Assembly (NCBI RefSeq): GCF_014696615.1
Contig: NZ_JACJQJ010000006.1
Coordinates: 124,001-188,000, forward strand
DNA: 64,000 nucleotides
Source: Nostoc linckia FACHB-104
GTDB lineage: Bacteria > Cyanobacteriota > Cyanobacteriia > Cyanobacteriales > Nostocaceae
Direction of reading: 5' to 3'
Shown here: positions 45,899 through 53,302 of the stretch, one piece after another
How the letters are laid out: every line of letters begins with the position of its first letter
Numbering within the stretch: position 1 is the stretch's first letter
The notes under the pieces: generated by a model
Database searches by the model: none
What the model saw: only the letters and a program-made list of their open reading frames with translations
Told to the model about the DNA's origin: nothing
Position numbers and translations under genes: made by a program

Positions 45899-47203
45899 AT
45901 GCAGACTGTTCTCAAGTCAAATCAAGAACAAGTCACTCGATTGTTTTCTAATTTGGAATTTGATGGAAATCAGTTAAGTCATCAACCAGGTAGCGTTTTG
46001 GGAAGTACGGCGCTGATTGCAGGAACCACGGTTGGTGCAGGAATTTTGGCATTACCTGCGGTGACGTTACCCTCTGGGGTTGTACCCTCAACAGTCTTAC
46101 TGATTGGTGTATGGTTATACACCTTAATCTCAGGATTATTAATTGCTGAAGCTACCGTCAATACTATGCGTGTTGCTGGCCGTCCCAGCGTTGGGATGTT
46201 AGCAATGATTGAAAATACCCTTGGCGTTGTAGGTGGGCGAATTGCTGGTGCTACTTACTTATTGCTACACTATGCCCTCTTGGTAGCATACACTACTCAA
46301 GGCGGTGAAATTTTGGGTTCTGCGATCGCCAACTTATTGGGCATACCCCACAAATTACCAGCATGGGTAGGGACAATAGTTTTCACCCTGATATTTGGCG
46401 GGATTATGTATTTGGGGCGAGACAAGTTTGTCGAAAAACTCAATAGCTTGTTTGTCGCCATTGTCCTAGTGTCGTTTCTCGGATTATTGCTGCTAGCTGG
46501 CGAACAGGTTAAAACTACACAATTATTATTTCAAAATTGGAGTGCTTTAGGTAGCGCCGTTTCTGTCATGGCTGTAGCGCTGTTTTACCATAACGTCGTG
46601 CCAGTGGTAGTGACGCAGCTAGAAGGCGACACTCACAAAATTCGGCAGTCTATTGTGATTGGTTCTCTGGTTCCCTTAATTATGTTCTTGGCGTGGAATG
46701 CGGTGATTTTGGGCAGCGTCAATCCAGAGGTACTTCAGAAGATTGCCGATGGTAGAACTATATTTGACCCCTTGCAAATTCTGCGCTCTGGTAGTGCTGG
46801 AGAATGGTTAGGCGTACTAGTTTCGATTTTCTCAGAATTTGCGATCGCCACATCATTCATTGGATTTGTCTATGGCTTGCTAGATTTCTTCCAAGAAATT
46901 TTCTTCGTTACCCAAGTGCAATTTTCTAGCCGTCTACCGCTTTATTCGGTGATTCTTTTACCTGCTATGAGTTTAGGGGCAATTAATCCCAAAATTTTCT
47001 TTATTGCTCTAGATTATGTCGGCACATTCAATATCACAGTTTTAGCGGGCATAATTCCCGCGCTGATGACTTGGAAGCAGCGCCACAATTTAGAACATTC
47101 ACATAAAATTCACCAACCACTCGTCCCTGGCGGAAAGGTAACACTAATAGCGATGATTGGCATTGCCTTAGTTATTATTGGCAAAGAAATTTGGGCGTTG
47201 TAA
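45899..47203 (+). CDS. Aromatic amino acid permease (HAAAP family, TyrP/Mtr-like)
   Basis: A 434-residue integral membrane protein with about 11 hydrophobic helices. The first carries the family signature GSTALIAGTTVGAGILALP. Other helices are VVPSTVLLIGVWLYTLISGLL and VMAVALFYHNVVPVVV. HAAAP transporters carry tyrosine, tryptophan or phenylalanine with protons; the exact substrate is unknown. The start at 45899 follows a T-rich leader with no strong Shine-Dalgarno. It is followed by the palindromic hairpin at 47217. Confidence 0.87.
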   Translation: MQTVLKSNQEQVTRLFSNLEFDGNQLSHQPGSVLGSTALIAGTTVGAGILALPAVTLPSGVVPSTVLLIGVWLYTLISGLLIAEATVNTMRVAGRPSVGMLAMIENTLGVVGGRIAGATYLLLHYALLVAYTTQGGEILGSAIANLLGIPHKLPAWVGTIVFTLIFGGIMYLGRDKFVEKLNSLFVAIVLVSFLGLLLLAGEQVKTTQLLFQNWSALGSAVSVMAVALFYHNVVPVVVTQLEGDTHKIRQSIVIGSLVPLIMFLAWNAVILGSVNPEVLQKIADGRTIFDPLQILRSGSAGEWLGVLVSIFSEFAIATSFIGFVYGLLDFFQEIFFVTQVQFSSRLPLYSVILLPAMSLGAINPKIFFIALDYVGTFNITVLAGIIPALMTWKQRHNLEHSHKIHQPLVPGGKVTLIAMIGIALVIIGKEIWAL

Positions 47204-47216
47204 AGTTCTGAGTTGC

Positions 47217-47240
47217 ACAGACGCGATTAATCGCGTCTGT
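47217..47240 (+). repeat. Palindromic hairpin after the permease gene
   Basis: ACAGACGCGATT and AATCGCGTCTGT abut as a perfect 12+12 palindrome, 14 bases after the stop codon. This hairpin type recurs in cyanobacterial genomes (compare 50198) and probably acts as a terminator or RNA stabiliser. Confidence 0.75.
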
Positions 47241-47263
47241 ACAAGAGTGCTGAGTAAAAAATG

Positions 47264-47369
47264 CTAGCTTCTAGTCCTTGGTGCTACTAAGCTTGCTACC
47301 ACATCAGCCAAGTGTTTTGGCTCTAGGGGTTTGGGGATGTGCATTTGATAGCCGGAAGCGATCGCTTTT
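47264..47369 (-). pseudogene. Remnant of a response regulator receiver domain
   Basis: The minus strand reads KAIASGYQMHIPKPLEPKHL then ADVVASLVAP and a stop at 47264. This is the C-terminal end of a receiver domain (the conserved Lys-Pro of HIPKPLEP and the final helix). The body of the gene is missing upstream, where the interspersed repeat at 47367 begins. A hybrid kinase or regulator seems to have been truncated here. Confidence 0.65.
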
Positions 47370-47515
47370 AAAAAGAGAATGCAACAGATACACAGCCCCA
47401 AAGCCTTGTTCTGTCTGGATTCTTAACTTTGAATTTTGTTAGCGTAGCGTTAGCGAGTCATCTCCCAAGGGGAGACGCTACGCGAACGAGCGTCATTTTG
47501 AATTTTGAATTGGTA
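47367..47515 (-). repeat. Interspersed repeat, copy B, with an inserted palindromic repeat
   Basis: Bases 47367-47427 match copies A (36965) and C (51541) on the opposite strand. Beyond it, 47441-47494 hold a palindromic repeat (GCGTAGCG...TCTCCC...GGGAGACGCTACGC). AATTCAAAAT-type sequence flanks this at both ends, as in copy C, where no palindrome is present. The palindrome therefore looks inserted into the repeat. Confidence 0.6.
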
Positions 47516-47744
47516 TGAGTCAACTTGCTGAAGTTGCACTTCCACTCGCCCACCTTGGGGCGTGAATTTAACAAGTATCTGAAGGTTTTGGTGAACAGCT
47601 TTAGCAGGATAAATTATTAGATAAATTAGGTTTTTAAGTCCAAAAGCCTAATATTTACCTTGAAAAGTCCGTTAATTTAGGTCACAAGAAGTCAAGGTTT
47701 AATGTCCCCTTGTCTCCTTGTCCCCCTTACTCCCAATCCCCAAC

Positions 47745-49064
47745 CTATACAAAAGTTAAAGCTTGACCGCGAACTTCGGTATTTAACTTACCTTTGTCAT
47801 AGACAATTTCGCCACCAACAATAGTAGTAACAGCCCATCCAGTCAGATCCCAGCCTTCAAAAGGACTCCAACCGCACTTGGTTAATAATTCTTCACGTAG
47901 CACTGGGCGGTAAGTATTTAAATCTACCAAGACTAAATCAGCATCATATCCAGGGGCGATCGCACCTTTGTTAGGAATACCGTAAGCTTCAGCCACAGCT
48001 TTTGACATCCACTGGACAACTTGGCTAACGGTACACTTCCCTTCCATCGCTGCGGTTAACATCACAGCCAAGGAAGTTTCCACCCCAGGCATACCAGAGG
48101 GGGTATTGGGATATTCCTGGGCTTTTTCTGCTAGGGTATGGGGTGCGTGGTCTGTAGCGATAAAATCAATCACACCATCGCGCAAAGCTTGCCACAGAAC
48201 TTCATTATCGTGGGGCGATCGCAAAGGTGGATTCATCTGTGCCAAGGTACCAATCTTTTCGTAGGCGCTGGTATTTAACACTAAATGCTGTGGTGTTACC
48301 TCTGCAGTTACCCAACTAGGTTTTTCTTGACGCAGCAAATTGGCTTCTTCGGCAGTGGACATATGCAGAATATGCAGCCGCCGTTGGTATTTTTTAGAAA
48401 GCTTCAATGCCAGCTTTGTTGCCAATAGTGCGGCTTCATTATCTTGAATTTGCGAGTGAATTGCTGGATCGTGAACACCTGCAAATTCTTGCCGCCGTTG
48501 GTTAATTCTCGCTTGGTCTTCAGCATGAACAGCAATTAAGCGATCGCCCTGAGCAAATATTGCCTCTAGGGCAGTTTCTTGGTCAACTAATAACTGACCA
48601 TGCATTGACCCCATAAAAATTTTAATTCCTGGTGTCGGCTTAACAGTCAGTAAATCTGGCAAATTCTCTGCCGTTGCCCCAATAAAAAAGCCATAATTAA
48701 CTAAGCACTTAGTGGAGGCACGTTGTAGCTTATCATCTAAAGCTGCTTGGTTAGTTGTGAGAGGACGTGTGTTTGGCATTTCTAAAAAGGAAGTTACTCC
48801 CCCTTTAGCGCAGGCACAACTGGCGGTAAACAAGTCTTCCTTGTGTTCCAGTCCTGGTTCACGGAAATGCACTTGCGGATCAATGACTCCTGGCAACAAA
48901 GTTAACCCAGCTGCGTCAATTTCTGTAGTAGGCGTTGGTGTAGAAATTTCTGGTGCAACTTCGACAATTTGGCGATCGCGCGTCAGCACATCCCCAACCA
49001 TCAATTCACCATTAGGTAGAATGATACGGGCGCGGCGAATCAGTAAACTTTTTGGAGATGACAT
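47745..49064 (-). CDS. pyrC: Dihydroorotase (type I)
   Basis: Converts carbamoyl-aspartate to dihydroorotate, the third step of UMP synthesis. The 439 residues have the amidohydrolase layout: GVIDPQVHFREPG, GGVTSFLEMPNTRP, HILHMSTAEE, ATDHAPH and SGMPGVET. The first metal motif reads QVH, not the usual HxH, so one zinc ligand is replaced by Gln; a similar DDQVHFREPG occurs in some bacterial dihydroorotases. The rest of the site is intact, so activity is likely. The gene is divergent from lepB at 49306. Confidence 0.9.
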   Translation of the reverse strand: MSSPKSLLIRRARIILPNGELMVGDVLTRDRQIVEVAPEISTPTPTTEIDAAGLTLLPGVIDPQVHFREPGLEHKEDLFTASCACAKGGVTSFLEMPNTRPLTTNQAALDDKLQRASTKCLVNYGFFIGATAENLPDLLTVKPTPGIKIFMGSMHGQLLVDQETALEAIFAQGDRLIAVHAEDQARINQRRQEFAGVHDPAIHSQIQDNEAALLATKLALKLSKKYQRRLHILHMSTAEEANLLRQEKPSWVTAEVTPQHLVLNTSAYEKIGTLAQMNPPLRSPHDNEVLWQALRDGVIDFIATDHAPHTLAEKAQEYPNTPSGMPGVETSLAVMLTAAMEGKCTVSQVVQWMSKAVAEAYGIPNKGAIAPGYDADLVLVDLNTYRPVLREELLTKCGWSPFEGWDLTGWAVTTIVGGEIVYDKGKLNTEVRGQALTFV

Positions 49065-49305
49065 GGAATTAACAATATTAAGGCAAAGGACTATACATAA
49101 CAGAGAACTATCTTTTTAGGTTAAACTTGGTTGCACTCTTAAGAGTCAACTTTTGCCGCGGGTGAGAAAAAAGTTTATTTTACCTATGTATGTAATTGTA
49201 AATATGGCAACATAACTAGAACATCAAAGTTCTCCTGTTAAGATTCAAAAATATAGTTCCCCTTGGCGAGTTAAGTAGCTGCATCTTTTTTACTTCAGTA
49301 ATTTC

Positions 49306-49947
49306 ATGCAAAATCAAGTGTCTGATAAAAATTCTAGTCAACAACCCGATCATTCTTGGATTGCAGAGCTAGGTAGAACAGTCGTATTAAGTATAGTTCT
49401 AGCCCTAGGTATTCGTACTTTTGTTGCCGAAGCTCGCTGGATTCCTTCTGGTTCAATGGAACCCACTTTGCATGGGACTCCCAACCAGTGGGAGGCAGAC
49501 AAGATCATTGTGGATAAATTGAAGTACAAGTTTTCCGATCCGCAGCGAGGGGACATTGTGGTCTTTTCGCCTACAGCTGAGTTACAAAAAGAACAATACC
49601 ACGATGCTTTTATTAAACGTGTAATTGGCTTGCCTGGAGAAAAAGTTGAACTGAAAAATGGCAAAGTCTTCATTAACAATAAACCTCTGCCAGAAGAGAA
49701 GTACCTGAGCAACCAACAACGTACAGTAATTGATGTTTGCACATCTGGACAGCAACCACCATTTTTAGCACAGTCTCAGACTATACCCCAAAACGCATAC
49801 TTAGTGCTGGGTGATAACCGTAACAGTAGCTACGATAGCCGTTGCTGGGGCGTAGTTCCTCGCCAAAATATTATTGGTCGTGCTGTGCTGCGTTTTTGGC
49901 CTTTAAATCACGTTGGTGGTATCGATAAGTCACCGCTATATCCATAA
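49306..49947 (+). CDS. lepB: Signal peptidase I
   Basis: The membrane enzyme that removes Sec and Tat signal peptides. The 213-residue protein has one N-terminal anchor (TVVLSIVLALGIRTFVA). The Ser/Lys dyad is visible: RWIPSGSMEPTL and DAFIKRVIGLPGE. Box E follows as LGDNRNSSYDSRCWG. A start ATG at 49306 gives the usual length. Cyanobacteria often have two LepB forms; which this is (thylakoid or cytoplasmic membrane) is not told by sequence. Confidence 0.95.
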   Translation: MQNQVSDKNSSQQPDHSWIAELGRTVVLSIVLALGIRTFVAEARWIPSGSMEPTLHGTPNQWEADKIIVDKLKYKFSDPQRGDIVVFSPTAELQKEQYHDAFIKRVIGLPGEKVELKNGKVFINNKPLPEEKYLSNQQRTVIDVCTSGQQPPFLAQSQTIPQNAYLVLGDNRNSSYDSRCWGVVPRQNIIGRAVLRFWPLNHVGGIDKSPLYP

Positions 49948-50197
49948 TTGCATAGTTAGGATTTAGTCCTGATTTTCACAGTTTTGTCCGTTCAGCACTG
50001 CCAAATCTTTAGTCAAAGCTTGATTATTAAGTTGTTAGCAGTAGCCACCTAGTACTACGAGAAAGAATTCAATATTCAAAATCAATACAGCTTAAGCATT
50101 TCGTTGATTGAGAATGGATGATTTATTAATGCCTTGTTGTACTAGGTTTATTGATACTTTGTCAGATGTTACAGCGTATTTCAATTAAATGAAGAAC

Positions 50198-50234
50198 ATT
50201 GTAGGGGCACAACATATCGTTGTGCCCCTACAAT
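50198..50234. repeat. Perfect 16-bp palindromic hairpin
   Basis: ATTGTAGGGGCACAAC (50198-50213) pairs exactly with GTTGTGCCCCTACAAT (50219-50234) around ATATC. This resembles the GTAGGGGCAC...GTGCCCCTAC hairpins that recur in cyanobacterial genomes. Confidence 0.85.
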
Positions 50235-50272
50235 TATTGATACTTCACTTCTTTGCAATCTGTGCTATTAAG

Positions 50273-50353
50273 TGGAGCCGTCGGGAATTGAACCCGAATC
50301 CTGCAACTGTCCGTTTGTTGGCTTCAGAGCAGTCGAACACCAATCGCGGCCCC
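50273..50353 (-). ncRNA. tRNA-like element with tmRNA-like features, 81 nt
   Basis: On the minus strand the ends pair as a tRNA acceptor stem: GGGGCCG (50353-50347) with CGGCTCC (50280-50274), one G-U pair, discriminator A. A perfect T arm, TCGGG-TTCAATT-CCCGA, precedes it. The 5' part reads CGATTGGTGTTCGACTGC, similar to the TTCGAC segment of tmRNA. The middle has no proper D or anticodon arm; CTGC/GCAG could pair. It is too short for tmRNA and not a normal tRNA. It may be an internally deleted tmRNA-like or tRNA pseudogene, or a real small RNA. Confidence 0.5.
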
Positions 50354-50578
50354 AAAATTTGTATTGCCGATGGTAATTTATATACCAAGGTTTAAATAGG
50401 TTTTTCGCCTGATAATACATTTGTAATACAAAAAATACATGATGTCAATGGGATACTGCTGAAGTTGTTGAACAAATTTATCTCTAATGGCTTTGATTGC
50501 CTGAAGTTAATTTTGTTAGCGTGGTGATATAAGGTTTATTGTTCCTCAGCAATTAACTAAGGGATACAGGGGTATAAC

Positions 50579-51454
50579 ATGGCTAATTTAAAACTGCGTC
50601 GCACCCAAAATGTCAACGGCGATTTGTATGTAGATACTAGCTGTATTGATTGTGATACCTGTCGCTGGATGGCTCCTGAAGTATTTTATCGTGCTGATGA
50701 ACAGTCAGCAGTTTATCACCAACCGACAAATGAGGCAGAAAGATTAGCCGCACTGCAAGCACTTTTAGCCTGTCCTACTAGCTCTATTGGTACAGTTGAA
50801 AAGCCACAAGATATCAAAAGTGCCCAAGAAACATTTCCGATTGTAGTTGAGGAAAATGTTTACCATTGTGGCTATCATTCGGAAAAATCTTATGCCGCCG
50901 CTAGCTATTTTATTCAACATCCTGAAGGCAATATTTTAGTAGATTCGCCTCGATTCACGCCGCCTTTGGTCAAGCGTTTAGAAGAGATGGGCGGAATTCG
51001 TTATATGTATTTAACTCACAGAGATGATATCGCGGATCATCAAAAGTTTGCAGAGCATTTTCAATGCCAACGCATTCTCCATGCTGATGATATTTCGCTA
51101 GATACTCGCAATGTGGAAATACAATTAACTGGATTAGAACCGTTTGCTTTGTCTGGAGATATATTAATTATTCCGGTTCCTGGTCACTCAAAAGGGCATA
51201 CAGTTTTACTCTATAAAAATCAGTTTCTGTTTACTGGTGACCATCTTGCTTGGTCAGAAAAATTACATCAATTGAACGCGTTTCATGATTTCTGTTGGTA
51301 TTCTTGGACAGAGCAGATTAAATCGATGCGGAAATTGGCTAATTACTCATTTGAGTGGGTGCTACCTGGTCATGGACGGAGATTTCATGCTGATGTTGAA
51401 ACTATGCACCAGCAAATACATAAGTGTATTGATTTGATGGAAGCTTTTAACTAG
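50579..51454 (+). CDS. Ferredoxin-metallo-beta-lactamase fusion protein
   Basis: A 291-residue protein. The first 75 residues form a small ferredoxin domain with a single cluster (CIDCDTCRWMAP, ACPTSSIG). The remainder is a metallo-beta-lactamase fold: LTHRDDIADHQKFAEHF (in place of HxHxDH), VPGHSKGHTVLL, FTGDHLAW and LPGHGRRFHA. The motif at the first metal site is divergent, so metal content and chemistry are uncertain; oxidoreductase or hydrolase activity with an electron input is plausible. A clear ATG follows a weak GGGG Shine-Dalgarno at 50567. Confidence 0.85.
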   Translation: MANLKLRRTQNVNGDLYVDTSCIDCDTCRWMAPEVFYRADEQSAVYHQPTNEAERLAALQALLACPTSSIGTVEKPQDIKSAQETFPIVVEENVYHCGYHSEKSYAAASYFIQHPEGNILVDSPRFTPPLVKRLEEMGGIRYMYLTHRDDIADHQKFAEHFQCQRILHADDISLDTRNVEIQLTGLEPFALSGDILIIPVPGHSKGHTVLLYKNQFLFTGDHLAWSEKLHQLNAFHDFCWYSWTEQIKSMRKLANYSFEWVLPGHGRRFHADVETMHQQIHKCIDLMEAFN

Positions 51455-51540
51455 ATAATTACTAATTTGAAATTTGTGATTGTTAGCCATCCTCATGATG
51501 CAGGTAGTAGTTATACCAATTCAAAATTCAAAATTCAAAA

Positions 51541-51616
51541 TTAAGAATCTAAACAACACAAGACTTTGAGTCTGTGTATGTGTTGCATTCTTTTTTCAAA
51601 TTTGTATTAATAAGCC
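51541..51616 (+). repeat. Interspersed repeat, copy C
   Basis: TTAAGAATCTAAACA, ACACAAGACTTTG and TGTGTTGCATTCTTTTTT match copies A and B. It is preceded by ATACCAATTCAAAATTC (51512-51540), which also flanks copy B. Confidence 0.6.
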
Positions 51617-51918
51617 AATTATCCATTACCCATTACCAAATTCCCTGCTTACTCTGTTCTTTCACTAGCAAACTATTTCATACCATTTTAGATTTTGCGG
51701 AAAGTTGAGCCAGTGCGTTGGAAGGGTTTCCCGACTTGAGCAAACTTTCCAAGACGGATTGGGAATTCCTTTTTGTGTAAGGGTTCTCTCATTCTATCTG
51801 TCGCAATCTTGTCGAGTTGTATTTATTTAGCTGAAAACCTCTCTAAGTGAGGAGGATTTTACAATTTGATTCAGACACAGTGAGTTAAATGTCATCCAAA
51901 ACTAGTGAAAGGTAGATT

Positions 51919-52953
51919 ATGAAAGCAACTGTGTATTACGGAACTGGCGATGTGCGGGTAGAAAATGTTCCTGATCCGCAAATTCAAAAACCAACAGATG
52001 CGATCGTGCGGATTACTCATGCTTGTATCTGTGGATCAGATTTGTGGTTTTATCAAGGTAAAGACCAATGGCAACCAGGATGGCGTACTGGACACGAATG
52101 GATGGGTATTGTCGAAGAAGTGGGATCAGATGTGCGAAATATCAAGCGGGGCGATCGCGTTTTAGCTCCGTTTGCTTTTTCTGATGGTGCGTGTGAATTT
52201 TGCGGCAAAAATCTCCAAACTTCTTGTCTACAAGGGGGTTTTTGGGGCGGGACAAATGATGGCGGACAAGCTGAAGCTGTTCGCGCCCAGTTTGCTGATG
52301 GTACGCTGGTGAAAATTCCCGATGCTGTGGAAAATGATGCAGCCATGCTCAAGAAGATTTTACCGCTAACAGATGTGATGTCCACAGGACACCATGCAGC
52401 AGTATCAGCAGGCGTAAAACCAGGAAGCACAGTCGCGGTAATTGGTGATGGAGCCGTGGGATTGTGTGGAGTGTTAGCTGCTCACCGATTAGGAGCCGCC
52501 AGGATTATTATGCTTGGTCGGCATGAGAATCGGCTGGCGATCGCTCGTAAATTTGGCGCAACAGATTTTGTCACCAGTCGGGACGAACAAGCTATTCAAG
52601 AAGTGCAAGAAATGACAAAAGGCGGTGCAGAATCAGTTCTAGAATGCGTTGGTACAGAGTCTTCGATGAAAACAGCGATCGGTATTTGTCGCCCAGGTGG
52701 AGCGATCGGCTATGTCGGGGTTCCTCATGGTAGCGAGACAATCAATTTATCGAGGATGTTTATGTCCAACATCACATTGCGAGGTGGTGTTGCTCCTGCA
52801 CGTGCTTATATTCCAGAACTATTGATTGATGTCCTGGCTGAAAAAATCGATCCATCGCTAGTCCTCGACGTTACCGTTGATATTAATGGTGTTCCTGATG
52901 GCTATCAAGCAATGAACGATCGCAAAGCTATCAAAGTCATGGTGAGCGTTTAG
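51919..52953 (+). CDS. Zinc-dependent alcohol dehydrogenase (medium-chain)
   Basis: A 344-residue MDR-family enzyme. The catalytic zinc motif is CICGSDL plus GHEWMGIVEEVG. The NAD(P)-binding loop is VAVIGDGAVGLCGV. The structural-zinc loop is FSDGACEFCGKNLQTSC, where the first Cys is replaced by Asp. Substrate unknown; the sequence (GGFWGG, GGQAEAVR, FADGTLV) has the look of a group often annotated threonine-dehydrogenase-like or zinc alcohol dehydrogenase. A Shine-Dalgarno GAAAGG stands before the ATG. Confidence 0.9.
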   Translation: MKATVYYGTGDVRVENVPDPQIQKPTDAIVRITHACICGSDLWFYQGKDQWQPGWRTGHEWMGIVEEVGSDVRNIKRGDRVLAPFAFSDGACEFCGKNLQTSCLQGGFWGGTNDGGQAEAVRAQFADGTLVKIPDAVENDAAMLKKILPLTDVMSTGHHAAVSAGVKPGSTVAVIGDGAVGLCGVLAAHRLGAARIIMLGRHENRLAIARKFGATDFVTSRDEQAIQEVQEMTKGGAESVLECVGTESSMKTAIGICRPGGAIGYVGVPHGSETINLSRMFMSNITLRGGVAPARAYIPELLIDVLAEKIDPSLVLDVTVDINGVPDGYQAMNDRKAIKVMVSV

Positions 52954-53059
52954 CGATCGCTGCTTTTCAAAAAATCCCTATCATAAATTATCTCCACTGC
53001 TCCAGAGTAACGGATTCAGTGGGGTAACCTATAGCAATTTAGTTAAATAAATTTTTTAA

Positions 53060-53133
53060 TGGCTCAGGTCTGACTTGAACAGACGACCCCAGGCTTATGA
53101 GTCCCGTGCTCTAACCAACTGAGCTACTGAGCC
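53060..53133 (-). tRNA. tRNA-Met (CAU), elongator type
   Basis: Cloverleaf on the minus strand: acceptor GGCTCAG/CTGAGCC, discriminator A, D arm GCTCAGTTGGTTAGAGC, anticodon loop CTCATAA (anticodon CAU), T arm GTCTG-TTCAAGT-CAGAC. The start of the molecule (TAGCTCAGTTGGTTAGAGCA) resembles bacterial elongator tRNA-Met, and there is no initiator-type C1-A72 mismatch. CCA is not encoded. Confidence 0.92.
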
Positions 53134-53236
53134 TTGCTTTATCCAATGATTTCTAAATATAGCAGAAAAACTTCACAATTTCTAGTGCAATTGCAAATTA
53201 ATTTTCTGTTTGGGGTTGGTGAATTGCTGTGAAGCA

Positions 53237-53261
53237 AAAGAGGGAGCTAAACTCCCTCTTT
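53237..53261 (-). terminator. Hairpin terminator of the LysM/M23 peptidase gene
   Basis: AAAGAGGGAG (53237-53246) and CTCCCTCTTT (53252-53261) form a perfect 10-bp stem around CTAAA, about 40 bases beyond the stop codon at 53303. T-rich flank on the minus strand is short (CTTTTG). Confidence 0.75.
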
Positions 53262-53302
53262 GAAAAAGGCAAGACAAGAATTGAATTCTAGACAGCCAGA
53301 AA

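Noticed and set aside
50273-50353. Complete tmRNA (ssrA)
   Set aside because: Only 81 nt, no tag-coding region or pseudoknots, and the 5' end differs from the GGGTCCGTCGG start I recall for Nostoc tmRNA.
50189-50395. 68-codon open frame
   Set aside because: It runs across a perfect 16-bp palindrome and the tRNA-like element, so it is not a gene.
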